Shown here: positions 35,713-44,371 of the stretch, one piece after another
Layout of the letters: the number at the start of each line of letters is the position of its first letter
Position numbering within the stretch: the stretch's first letter is position 1
NCBI GenBank assembly: GCA_934215475.1
Contig: CAKPZY010000004.1
Span: 10,389-74,388 of the forward strand
Length of the DNA stretch: 64,000 nt
Direction: 5' to 3'
Source of the DNA: an uncultured Ligilactobacillus sp.
GTDB lineage: Bacteria; Bacillota; Bacilli; Lactobacillales; Lactobacillaceae
The notes under the pieces: generated by a model
What the model saw: the letters and a program-made list of their open reading frames with translations, nothing else
What the model was told of the DNA's origin: nothing
Databases searched by the model: none
Position numbers and translations under genes: made by a program

Positions 35713-36618
35713 TTAGTCTAACTTTCCTTTATTTTTATAAATATGCTCTTTTATATCTGAATCAAAGTGCTCGTCATGCAGCATTTTGATCTCATAAGCA
35801 TATGGCGGATATTGATCATTTTTTTGTGGCCCGACATAAGGAGTTTCTAATATTTTAGGTACTTGCATCAATTGCGGATGATGGACTAGTTTATTTAATG
35901 CCTTAAATCCAATGGTGCCACACCCAATGTTTTCATGCCTGTCCTTGTGTGATCCACGTCCGTTTTTTGAGTCATTAACGTGGATAACTTTCAATCTGTC
36001 AAGCCCAATGATATGGTCAAATTCATTTAGAACCCCATCAAGATCATTTTTAATGTCATAGCCAGCATCATTTGTATGGCACGTGTCAAAAGTAACTGAC
36101 AATTTGTCGCTTCTTCGTGAGTGCTCGATGATCCATTCCAGTTGTTCAAAAGAACGACCGACCTCAGTACCCTTACCTGCCATGGTTTCCAATGCAATTT
36201 GTACTGGATCTTTAGGATCCAAGATCTTGTCTAAGCCTTTGGCAATGTTAGCAAGTGCCTCCTTATCTCCTGCTCCCACGTGGCTGCCAGGGTGTAGTGT
36301 GATCTGCTTTGCCCCTAACGCAACTGCTCGTTTGACTTCATCTCGCAAAAATTGAACTGCAAAGTTAAAATTGTGCGCTTTTTTTGTGTTTCCCAAGTTC
36401 ACAATGTATGGAGCATGCACTACGATGTTTGAAATATTATTTTTTTCCATATATTTATTCGCTTCCGGGATATTCATATGGTCAGTATTTTTTCTTCTCG
36501 TATTTTGTGGAGCGCCAGTGTAGATCATAAATGTATTCGCTCCATATTTTACTGCTTCTTTAGCTGAAGCTAGCAGCATATCTTTCCCACTCATACTTAC
36601 GTGCGATCCTAATAACAT
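35713..36618 (-). CDS. nfo: Endonuclease IV (AP endonuclease)
   Basis: A zinc-dependent AP endonuclease that cuts DNA 5' of abasic sites in base excision repair. The 301-residue protein has [19 protein letters not shown] and [12 protein letters not shown] with metal ligands. [66 protein letters not shown] and ILETPYVG follow. All three trinuclear-zinc regions are present. The ATG with GGAGGA at seven bases is preferred. An in-frame start five codons earlier lacks a site. Confidence 0.96.
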   Translation of the reverse strand: MLLGSHVSMSGKDMLLASAKEAVKYGANTFMIYTGAPQNTRRKNTDHMNIPEANKYMEKNNISNIVVHAPYIVNLGNTKKAHNFNFAVQFLRDEVKRAVALGAKQITLHPGSHVGAGDKEALANIAKGLDKILDPKDPVQIALETMAGKGTEVGRSFEQLEWIIEHSRRSDKLSVTFDTCHTNDAGYDIKNDLDGVLNEFDHIIGLDRLKVIHVNDSKNGRGSHKDRHENIGCGTIGFKALNKLVHHPQLMQVPKILETPYVGPQKNDQYPPYAYEIKMLHDEHFDSDIKEHIYKNKGKLD

Positions 36619-36704
36619 AACTGATTCCTCCAATCTTGCTAAATTAACTAGTCGTTACAGATCTCCTGGATTCAAAAGCCAAAGTTAGCAAATTACCAAT
36701 TAAA

Positions 36705-37892
36705 TCAATTACCATAAAAATATTTTTCCAAAACATGTTGTGAGGAATGCCCGTCATTAAACTTATTCCACAGATGGTTAAACGCAGTAAAATCTGTCCG
36801 TCTAAGCGGTACCGCGAGAATATTTTTTAACTGAGTTGTATTTGTAACGATTTTTCCCGGCGCCCATTCGGCAAAATCGTGCTGAATGCCTACGATCTGT
36901 GCATATTCTTCATAATCGTAGCAGTAAAAAACGATTTGCTGAGCATTCTCTAACAAGGTATAATCAAAAATTACTGAAGAATAATCTGTTATCAAACGCT
37001 GACTAACGAGCAGCAGGTCTTCAGTAGAAAAGTCATCCACCCAAACTACATGCGGAAGATCTTGTGCTTTAAGCTGGTTAATTATGGGCTGGACCAAAGG
37101 GTGCAATTTTAAGATCATGGTTTGCTCCGGGTTTAAGCCAGCTAACATACGGATAAAATTCTGCGGAAGATCAAAATATATCTTTCCAGCTACTGTTTCC
37201 CGATATGTTGGAGCATACAAAATTATTTCTTTGTTTTTTAACTCAGGGTGAGCTGCAAAGATCTGCCTTCGTTTTTGCAATTTTTTATCTTTGGCAAATA
37301 ACTGGTCAGTGCGCGGATAACCTAAAACTTTCATTTTATCGCTCGGCTGGTGATAGCTATTGCAAAACACCTCGCCCATTTTAGTGGATCCTACAACAAA
37401 ATCATCAAATTGGTCATAGACTTTTTGGAACCTTTTTTTATCACTAACAGAACGTTCTTTTGTACGCGGTTCTTCCCAGCCAAAAGTTTTAACGGCTCCA
37501 TTGGCGTGCCATAACTGGACTACTGTGGTTTTTTTATGGTCAAAGGCACATCCGCCAAGAAAAGCAAAATAATTATCAACAAAAATCAACTGTGCACCCA
37601 TAATTTTCTTTAATTGCTGGAAGACAAACTTTAAATCATCAGCGAATTTTATACAGTTGACATTGCGTTGTTTTAAAAGAGTGGCACTTGCACCGCAATT
37701 TCCCCTGTAAAACACTGTAAAATGACGTCCAGATTCTTGCTTGATCCGTTCTGCTAAACGGGTAATAAAATCTTCATTGCCAGAAAAACTGAGCAAATAA
37801 ACAACATTCACAGGTTCTTTTTTCCGAACCAGCGTAGACCAGCATTTAATTAGCAATAAATAAATTGTTTTAAACATTGAAGGAAAAAACAT
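36705..37892 (-). CDS. CDP-glycerol glycerophosphotransferase family protein (TagB/TagF type)
   Basis: A 395-residue protein of the glycerophosphotransferase family that builds wall teichoic acid from CDP-glycerol at the inner membrane face. Recognisable stretches are VVQLWHANGAVKTFGW (catalytic His region), VLGYPRTDQL, IILYAPTYRE, ILKLHPLV with the second key His, LLLVSQRLITDYSSVIFDY and a W-rich C-terminus. The length fits a TagB/TarB-like primase more than the long TagF polymerase. No other teichoic acid gene is near. It starts 9 bases after the YitT gene. The first ATG has GGAG directly adjacent, so the ATG five codons later may be the true start. Confidence 0.85.
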   Translation of the reverse strand: MFFPSMFKTIYLLLIKCWSTLVRKKEPVNVVYLLSFSGNEDFITRLAERIKQESGRHFTVFYRGNCGASATLLKQRNVNCIKFADDLKFVFQQLKKIMGAQLIFVDNYFAFLGGCAFDHKKTTVVQLWHANGAVKTFGWEEPRTKERSVSDKKRFQKVYDQFDDFVVGSTKMGEVFCNSYHQPSDKMKVLGYPRTDQLFAKDKKLQKRRQIFAAHPELKNKEIILYAPTYRETVAGKIYFDLPQNFIRMLAGLNPEQTMILKLHPLVQPIINQLKAQDLPHVVWVDDFSTEDLLLVSQRLITDYSSVIFDYTLLENAQQIVFYCYDYEEYAQIVGIQHDFAEWAPGKIVTNTTQLKNILAVPLRRTDFTAFNHLWNKFNDGHSSQHVLEKYFYGN

Positions 37893-37901
37893 CTCCGATC
37901 A

Positions 37902-38774
37902 CTAAAGTTCTGGTTCATAAAAATGCCCCATAATATGGACATTTTCAGCTATACTTACAAAGGCATGTGGATCAGCTTCCTGCATAGCACGTTGTAACTC
38001 AGGCTGTTCATAGCGAGAAATAATAGTAAAAAGGATCGTTTTTGCGTCATGCTTGTAAGCACCCTCGGCACCATGAACAATAGTAACACCTCTCCTTAAC
38101 CTCGTCTGGATAGATTCGATCACACTGTTGGGGCGGGAAGTAACGATCATCACTTGCATCTTTTTTTGCCGAGTGTAGACCATATCCATGACTTTAGCAT
38201 TGACCACTAAACCCAACGCAGAATAAAACGCGTAAGGCCAGCCGAACATGAAGCCAGCAGCTAAAACTATAAAGGCATTAAATGCAATGTTGATCGTACC
38301 AATAGTTTTGCCGGTATGTTTCCTAATGGTCAATCCCATAATATCTAAGCCGCCGGTAGAAATACCATTTTTTAACGCTAACCCAGTTCCAAAACCATTG
38401 ACAGCCCCACCAAAAATAGCACAAATGATCGGGTCATGGGTTAAAGTCAAAGGATGCATGACTTTGATCATGATACTAGAAAATATAACTGCTAAAAAAG
38501 TAAATACCGTAAAACGATGGCCGATCTGTTTCCAGGCTAAAACAAATAAAGGCACGTTTAAAGCAAAAAGCCAAAAAGCAGCTGTTAGCGGGACTGAAGT
38601 GCTTTTACAGATGGTAGCCAACAATTGTGCTAGACCCGTAATACCCGACGAATAAATATTACCTGGTGTCCAAAAGAAATTCATAGCGATCGAAACTAAT
38701 ATTCCATACATAAAAGCAGTGGACGCCCGCATGACATATGCGTGCCTTTTCCATAACTGCTGCAATTCATCCAT
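37902..38774 (-). CDS. YitT family membrane protein
   Basis: A 290-residue protein with five or six hydrophobic segments in the first 185 residues (AFMYGILVSIAMNFFW, ITGLAQLLATIC, VFTFLAVIFSSIMI, IIAFGGAV-like CAIFGGAVNGFGTGLAL). The family block GISTGGLDIMGLTIRKHTG follows. The C-terminus is a soluble DUF2179 domain (about 205-285: VMIVTSRPNSVIESIQTRL to ADPHAFVSIAENVHIMGHF). The fold resembles a nucleotide- or ligand-binding sensor. The transported substrate of the family is unknown. AAGGGG precedes the ATG. Confidence 0.9.
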   Translation of the reverse strand: MDELQQLWKRHAYVMRASTAFMYGILVSIAMNFFWTPGNIYSSGITGLAQLLATICKSTSVPLTAAFWLFALNVPLFVLAWKQIGHRFTVFTFLAVIFSSIMIKVMHPLTLTHDPIICAIFGGAVNGFGTGLALKNGISTGGLDIMGLTIRKHTGKTIGTINIAFNAFIVLAAGFMFGWPYAFYSALGLVVNAKVMDMVYTRQKKMQVMIVTSRPNSVIESIQTRLRRGVTIVHGAEGAYKHDAKTILFTIISRYEQPELQRAMQEADPHAFVSIAENVHIMGHFYEPEL

Positions 38775-38945
38775 CTTGCGCTGCCCCTTTTTGATCTATT
38801 ATAAATTATAGTCATCTTATTTTCTTACTAAATACAACATTATTATAACAAGCTGATTGGCATTTTACCAAAAGCTGTTTTGTTGGTGAGCACCCTCTTG
38901 ATATTCGTCTTTGTTGAATGTTTTCCAAACGCCTTATTTGTGATG

Positions 38946-38985
38946 CAAAAAAGGCCCATCTTTGATTTATACAAACATAGGCCTT
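38946..38985 (-). terminator. Terminator after aspS
   Basis: On the minus strand AAGGCC and GGCCTT close a longer imperfect stem (ATGTTTG with CAAAGAT), followed by six T. It starts about 10 bases after the aspS stop. Confidence 0.88.
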
Positions 38986-38994
38986 CGTTTATTA

Positions 38995-40785
38995 CTAATT
39001 ATTTTTTTTGTTTTCTTGGTCTTCAGCAGGCAGTTCTGTCTTTAAATATAATTCAGATAACTGTTTAGGCGAGACAAAGCTTGGGGCGTTAGTCAATGGT
39101 TCGGCTGCCTTTGAATTCTTAGGATAGGCAATTACCTCACGAATATTATCTTTATGTGCTAACAACATGGCAAAACGATCCAAACCTAAAGCCAATCCGC
39201 CATGAGGTGGGAATCCGTAATCCAAAGCATTCATGAACCAACCAAACTGTGCTTCAGCTCTTTCTTTGGTAAATTCTAATGCTTTAAACATCTGTTCCTG
39301 AATATCCCGGCGGTGAATACGGATCGAGCCCCCACCTAATTCATAACCATTTAAAACAATGTCATAACTTTGTGCATGGCACTTGTGCGGATCTGTTTTT
39401 AACAGTTCCAAGTCTTCTTCATTTGGCATGGTAAATGGATGGTGGGCTGCGATATAGCGATGGAAGTCCTCACTATATTCAAACAGCGGCCAATCTACGA
39501 CCCAGATAAATGCATACTGAGATTCATCGATCATGTCCATTTCTTTAGCGATAGAAGTGCGCAAGTAGCCTAAGGCATCGGCTACCACTTTACGCTTATC
39601 GGCAACAAATAAGATCAAATCTCCCTCATTTGCCTGTGCAGCTGCTTTAATATCCTCTACTTTGTCCTTAAAGAATTTAGCGATCGGTCCTTGCAGGCCG
39701 TCGGCGGTTACCTTGACCCATGCTAATCCCTTAGCACCAAAACGCTTAATATAATCTTGCTTAGCATCTATTTGTTTACGCGAATATGCCTTGGCACCAT
39801 TGGGCACAGCGATAGCCTTCACCTGTCCCCCATTTTCTAGGACTGAGTCAAAGACTTTAAAACCAGCACCCACAATGGCCGTGGACATATCATGCAATTC
39901 CATTGCAAACCGGATATCAGGTTTATCAGATCCAAAACGATCCATTGCTTCATCCCACGTGATCCGCGGAATTGGTGTCTTAAGCTCGAAGTCCACGGCA
40001 TTTTTCATAACAGCCTTTAAGAGCCCTTCAGTGACTTCCTGAATTTCTTGTGCTGTCATGAATGACATTTCCAAGTCGATCTGGGTAAACTCAGGTTGCC
40101 GATCTCCACGTAAGTCTTCATCCCGGAAACAACGTGCGATCTGATAGTAGCGATCAAAGCCGGCACCCATCAACAACTGCTTGAATAATTGCGGAGATTG
40201 AGGCAATGCGTAAAAATGTCCTGGATATACACGTGAAGGTACTAAATAATCGCGGGCTCCTTCCGGTGTCGACTTAGTAAGATAAGGAGTTTCAATGTCG
40301 ACAAATTTATTTTGATCCATATAACGGTGGACAGCTTGTGTAATGCTGTTGCGGATCAGCAAGCCTTTTTGCATTTCTGGTCGGCGTAAATCAAGGTAAC
40401 GATACTTTAAACGCAGGTCATCAGAAACATTGATATTATCTTGAATGTAAAATGGCGGCGTCTTTGCCTTGTTCAAAACGTTGACCTGATGGATCTCCAC
40501 TTCGATCCGGCCAGTCTTCATATCCGGATTGATCTCTTTTTTTCCGCGAGACACGACCGTACCGGAAACCTCGATCACATATTCATTTCTCAACGAGTCT
40601 GCTACTGCCAACGAATCCGCGGAAAATTCTTGACTAAAGACTAATTGGACGATTCCCTCGCGGTCGCGGAGATCGATGAAAATTAGGTTCCCCAGGTCTC
40701 TCCTTTTTTGGACCCAGCCTTTTAAAACTACTTCTTGACCTAAATATGACTCATCAACTGAGCCGGCATATGTTGTGCGTTTCAT
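38995..40785 (-). CDS. aspS: Aspartate-tRNA ligase
   Basis: Charges tRNA-Asp. The 596-residue protein has the N-terminal anticodon-binding OB-fold ([32 protein letters not shown]). Class II motif 1 is near [21 protein letters not shown] and motif 2 is [23 protein letters not shown]. The bacterial-type GAD insertion is at about 280-400. Motif 3 is [16 protein letters not shown]. It ends the hisS-aspS operon, starting three bases after the hisS stop. The window cannot tell whether it is discriminating or also serves tRNA-Asn. Confidence 0.97.
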   Translation of the reverse strand: MKRTTYAGSVDESYLGQEVVLKGWVQKRRDLGNLIFIDLRDREGIVQLVFSQEFSADSLAVADSLRNEYVIEVSGTVVSRGKKEINPDMKTGRIEVEIHQVNVLNKAKTPPFYIQDNINVSDDLRLKYRYLDLRRPEMQKGLLIRNSITQAVHRYMDQNKFVDIETPYLTKSTPEGARDYLVPSRVYPGHFYALPQSPQLFKQLLMGAGFDRYYQIARCFRDEDLRGDRQPEFTQIDLEMSFMTAQEIQEVTEGLLKAVMKNAVDFELKTPIPRITWDEAMDRFGSDKPDIRFAMELHDMSTAIVGAGFKVFDSVLENGGQVKAIAVPNGAKAYSRKQIDAKQDYIKRFGAKGLAWVKVTADGLQGPIAKFFKDKVEDIKAAAQANEGDLILFVADKRKVVADALGYLRTSIAKEMDMIDESQYAFIWVVDWPLFEYSEDFHRYIAAHHPFTMPNEEDLELLKTDPHKCHAQSYDIVLNGYELGGGSIRIHRRDIQEQMFKALEFTKERAEAQFGWFMNALDYGFPPHGGLALGLDRFAMLLAHKDNIREVIAYPKNSKAAEPLTNAPSFVSPKQLSELYLKTELPAEDQENKKNN

Positions 40786-40788
40786 GTA

Positions 40789-42087
40789 TTATTGCTCCCT
40801 ATTGTCTAGAATTTGTTTTGTTTGCCCAAAGTCTGAATAAATTTTATCAAGCGCAAATGATTCCTCATGACCATTTTGCATGTTCTTTAAGTTTGCTTTG
40901 TGAGCTTCTAGTTCTTCTTGGCCAATCGTTAAGGTATAGCGAGCTTTTGCTTTACTGGCTGCCTTGAATTGTCCCTTTGGCTTTTTATCCAAGTAATCTC
41001 TATCAACACTAAAACCTTGGTTTCTTAAAGATTGAACTAGGCACATAGACTCAACATCAGCCTCTTTACCGATCCCGACAACATACACATCAAGGTCAGA
41101 AGACTCTGTTAATTTGATCCCCTCGGCATCCAAGATCAGCAACAATCTTTCCATTCCTAAACCAAAACCAACACCGGGTGTTTCTGGCCCGCCAAGTTGC
41201 TCAACTAAACCGTTATAACGGCCGCCTGCGCAGACTGTTGTCCATTTACCACTAAAAGCTTTTGAATCGGACATGACTTCAAAAATTGTGTGGTTATAGT
41301 AATCCAACCCACGCACCATGTTTGAATCAATTTCATAATTGATGTGCAAGGCATCCAGGTATCCTTTAACCAGTGCAAAATGCTCTTGTGATTCAGGTGT
41401 CAAATAATCAAGTATTGAAGGGGCCTGGCCCACTATCCTTTGGTCCCCGGCGTCTTTACTATCTAAAACACGTAAGGGATTTTTGTGTAATCTTTCCTGG
41501 GAATCATGTGAGAGTTCTTGTTCGTGAGGTTCCAAAAAGTCGATCAAAGCTTGACGGTAGTTCTTGCGTGTTTCGGTATCGCCTAAGGTGTTCAAGCTTA
41601 ATTTCAAGCTGGTCAGGCCCACACTTTGCAAAAGTGCGAGGGCCAGGGAAATTACCTCAACATCCAAAGCAGGTGAATCAGATCCAAATGCTTCCACCCC
41701 TATTTGATGAAATTGGCGTGATCTTCCCGATTGTGGACGTTCATACCTAAACATTGGTCCCATATAAAATGTTTTAAAAGGTTTTTGAATCTCCGGGCCA
41801 TAGAGCTTATTTTCTACGTAGGCCCGTACGATCCCAGCAGTTCCTTCAGGGCGTAAAGTGATGTGCCGCCCACCTTTATCATTGAAATCATACATTTCTT
41901 TGGTCACTATGTCAGATGTTTCACCGGATGTCCTAGAAAAAACATCAAAGCTCTCAAATATGGGTGTCCGCATTTCTTGATAACGATATCTTTTAAAGAC
42001 TTGCCGGGCCCGACTTTCGATCGTCGTCCATTTTTTTGCTTCCTCTGGTAAAATATCTGCAGTTCCTTTAGGACGTTGATATTTCAT
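40789..42087 (-). CDS. hisS: Histidine-tRNA ligase
   Basis: Charges tRNA-His. The 432-residue protein has [17 protein letters not shown] at the N-terminus and [23 protein letters not shown]. Motif 2 is [24 protein letters not shown]. The His-specific blocks are [14 protein letters not shown] and [14 protein letters not shown], and motif 3 is [13 protein letters not shown]. The C-terminal anticodon domain begins [12 protein letters not shown]. The ATG follows GAGGAGGAG. A longer open frame upstream runs into the T-box leader and is not the real start. Confidence 0.97.
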   Translation of the reverse strand: MKYQRPKGTADILPEEAKKWTTIESRARQVFKRYRYQEMRTPIFESFDVFSRTSGETSDIVTKEMYDFNDKGGRHITLRPEGTAGIVRAYVENKLYGPEIQKPFKTFYMGPMFRYERPQSGRSRQFHQIGVEAFGSDSPALDVEVISLALALLQSVGLTSLKLSLNTLGDTETRKNYRQALIDFLEPHEQELSHDSQERLHKNPLRVLDSKDAGDQRIVGQAPSILDYLTPESQEHFALVKGYLDALHINYEIDSNMVRGLDYYNHTIFEVMSDSKAFSGKWTTVCAGGRYNGLVEQLGGPETPGVGFGLGMERLLLILDAEGIKLTESSDLDVYVVGIGKEADVESMCLVQSLRNQGFSVDRDYLDKKPKGQFKAASKAKARYTLTIGQEELEAHKANLKNMQNGHEESFALDKIYSDFGQTKQILDNREQ

Positions 42088-42152
42088 AATGCTCCTCCTC
42101 ATTCTTAGACCTAAATGTTGGCCGTCTGAAAATTTTTTTAATTTTAGTGAAA

Positions 42153-42357
42153 TAAAAAAGCCCTTGCCAAGTTTTATCTTGTACAAGGGCGCAAAGATGC
42201 ACGGTACCACCTTAATTTATTACTTTGCGATAACGCTGCGTGCGGTATGCTGCCATACACCTTAAAAGTGTCTTCATTATAAGAACTTGACGGATTTTCA
42301 GCAAAACATCCGCTCTCTTACAAGTCCTTCAAAATTACTATTCTTTCTCAACGGCTT
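42153..42357 (-). ncRNA. T-box riboswitch of hisS-aspS (Asp/His specifier overlap)
   Basis: On the minus strand the leader has the T-box sequence AAGGTGGTACCGTGCA at 42198-42213. A terminator follows (GCCCTTGTACAAG with CTTGGCAAGGGC, then six T). In stem I the 5' side has AGTA and the 3' side has GAA followed by GACAC, the loop-E and specifier arrangement of T-boxes. GAC (Asp) lies at the canonical place and CAC (His) overlaps it two bases later. A stem III hairpin (GTATG, CATAC arms) follows. Confidence 0.93.
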
Positions 42358-42363
42358 TTTTTC

Positions 42364-42392
42364 AGTATACAAACAAACGCTAGTAAAATCAA
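42364..42392 (-). promoter_or_regulatory. Promoter of hisS-aspS
   Basis: On the minus strand TTGATT, a 17-base spacer and TATACT, a few bases before the T-box leader. Confidence 0.8.
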
Positions 42393-42700
42393 GCTGGTTT
42401 ATTGATTTTAACAGAAAACACACGAGAAATTATAAATACTTTTGTTGAGCTCTCTTTTCAAATCAATAGTTAAAACAGCATTCTCTTGGTGATAGACTGC
42501 TTAAAATACAAATTTCCAGCATTTCAACTGATTTTACTCACAAAAAAAGATAAAATTTGCTAAACGTGACTATCAACTATAGTTTTGCTCACAAAAAATA
42601 TTTGCATTTTCATTTAAAAACTCTCGAAGTCTTGTATAATAGCTTGTGTTAACTAAATTTGGAAGTTATCGAGAATTTTTAAGTGGATGGTGGACAACTA

Positions 42701-43567
42701 ATGCACAGGATCAGGAGCAAGAAAGATATTCAAGCCAATAAAATAATCTTACTTGCAATAATATTGACCTTATTCGGAATACTAATATACCGAACTAATT
42801 CTTATTTTAAACAAGTAGAAGTCCAAACGACCCAAGCTGTCATTAAAAAAGGGCCAGGAATCGAATATAAAAATAAAGAGCATTTAGCACAAGGTGAGAG
42901 ACTCAAAATAATCAAGACCAAGTATCACTGGATATATGTTAAGACGTCGCAGAATAAATTTGGGTGGGTCGCCGACTGGATGATCGGACCAAATTATAAA
43001 AATCAGATCAACTCGTTGTCTGATGCGACGATCGTGTTGGATCCTGGTCATGGCGGCCAAGATTCCGGAGCCGTATCCAGTACAAATAAAGACGAGAAAA
43101 AATATACATTGCGTTATGCTGACCAAACTGCCAGAAAACTACGCGCCACTGGAGCAAAAGTTTACCTGACACGGACCAAGGATACCACAGTCAGTTTGAA
43201 TAGCCGACCACGATTGGCACAACAAGTTCATGCAGATGCGTTTATCAGCTTTCATTTTGACTCTGCACCGGAGGCAAATATTGCCTCTGGATATACAACG
43301 TATTATTACCATACCGGAGCATCATTACGATTAGCTGATAATGTCAATCATCAGCTTAAGCGGTTGGGTTTGGATAATCGCGGTGTTGACTTAGGAGATT
43401 TTTTGGTGATCAGAGACAACACTCAACCTGCGATCCTATTGGAGATGGGGTACATTAACTCTGAACGTGATTTCGATAAAATTACTTCTGTCTTTTATGA
43501 AAACAAAGTAACATCACAAATCGTTGCCGGACTAAAAAATTATTTTAAGAGTACTAAGCAAGATTGA
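42701..43567 (+). CDS. N-acetylmuramoyl-L-alanine amidase with SH3-like domain, membrane-anchored
   Basis: A peptidoglycan hydrolase that cuts the bond between MurNAc and the stem peptide. The 288-residue protein has an N-terminal membrane anchor (IILLAIILTLFGILIY, about 15-32). A bacterial SH3-like domain follows at about 40-105 (VIKKGPGIEYKNKEHL to FGWVADWMI). The zinc amidase_3 domain has IVLDPGHGGQDSGA (first His), the catalytic-region SFHFDSAPEA with the second His, and PAILLEMGYINSERDF with the catalytic Glu. The ATG after GGTGGA is preferred over a GTG six codons earlier. It diverges from hisS. Confidence 0.93.
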   Translation: MHRIRSKKDIQANKIILLAIILTLFGILIYRTNSYFKQVEVQTTQAVIKKGPGIEYKNKEHLAQGERLKIIKTKYHWIYVKTSQNKFGWVADWMIGPNYKNQINSLSDATIVLDPGHGGQDSGAVSSTNKDEKKYTLRYADQTARKLRATGAKVYLTRTKDTTVSLNSRPRLAQQVHADAFISFHFDSAPEANIASGYTTYYYHTGASLRLADNVNHQLKRLGLDNRGVDLGDFLVIRDNTQPAILLEMGYINSERDFDKITSVFYENKVTSQIVAGLKNYFKSTKQD

Positions 43568-43901
43568 GCAAGTCCGCCTGATTTTGGGGTTAGTGATTAA
43601 GATCATGGGTCTACAATTTTTAGTGTGCTGAATATAAAATCATCAGCACTATTTTTTTGCCATAATAAAAAGGACATCACTATCCCTCAAATGTTGCGCA
43701 AAAGGTGTTCAAACGCAATCGAAATAACGTTTTATGACGTCCTAGTAAATGTGCGTGGCAAATCCATTAAGTTACTCCATCAAAAACACTCAACCTTTAA
43801 ATTCTTACGAAACCTGAGGAGCCGCTTGATAACCAAAATCCGTTTTGCTAATAATTTTGGCTTGCCGCCAGAAATTTATTGCATGCTCTAAAAGCTGAAA
43901 A
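43568..43901. other. Convergent intergenic region amidase / dtd
   Basis: Beyond the amidase terminator a plus-strand frame of about 88 codons runs to 43891. It begins inside the terminator stem, has no ribosome binding site and matches nothing I recognise, so I do not call it a gene. No other feature is seen. Confidence 0.4.
43625..43659 (+). terminator. Terminator after the amidase gene
   Basis: GTGCTGA pairs with TCAGCAC around ATATAAAATCA, followed by TATTTTTTT. It lies 57 bases after the stop codon. Confidence 0.82.
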
Positions 43902-43915
43902 TCACACATTTTCAG
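43896..43915 (-). terminator. Hairpin overlapping the dtd stop codon
   Basis: On the minus strand CTGAAAAT pairs with ATTTTCAG around GTGTG, followed by CTTTTAG. The TGA stop of dtd is inside the hairpin. The T-run is short, so terminator strength is uncertain. Confidence 0.55.
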
Positions 43916-44348
43916 TATCATAAATAATAGTTACCGGCCCATCATTTTGCAGACTAACTTGCATATCTGCCCCAAAGGAACCCGTTTGCACCGGAATTCC
44001 TAGCTCGACTAATTTTTGATTGAATAGATCATAATTTTTTTGAGCAATTTGCGGATCCTGTGCCTGAGAGAAGCCGGGGCGATTACCCTTCTTAGTGTCA
44101 GCATACAAAGTAAACTGAGAAACAGATAAGATACTTCCCCCTACTTGCCGCAAGCTTTGGTTCATCTTACCCTGTGAATCGCTGAAAACTCTTAATTTGG
44201 CGATCTTTTCTGCACAATAGTTGAGTTCCTTTGCACCGTCGCCATTCGTGAAACCAACAAGTAATACAAATCCGTGACTGATTTGGCCAACAATTTGACC
44301 CTTTATTTCAACTTTTGCTTTTTTACTTCGCTGAACAATGACACGCAC
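43902..44348 (-). CDS. dtd: D-aminoacyl-tRNA deacylase
   Basis: Removes D-amino acids (and glycine from tRNA-Ala) mischarged onto tRNA. The 148-residue protein has the family motifs [20 protein letters not shown] (SQFTL and NRP) and, at the end, [12 protein letters not shown] (GPVT). Together they form the chiral proofreading pocket. It follows relA by 23 bases, the conserved relA-dtd pair of Firmicutes. Confidence 0.96.
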   Translation of the reverse strand: MRVIVQRSKKAKVEIKGQIVGQISHGFVLLVGFTNGDGAKELNYCAEKIAKLRVFSDSQGKMNQSLRQVGGSILSVSQFTLYADTKKGNRPGFSQAQDPQIAQKNYDLFNQKLVELGIPVQTGSFGADMQVSLQNDGPVTIIYDTENV

Positions 44349-44371
44349 TAAATAACATTCCTTTCAATATA

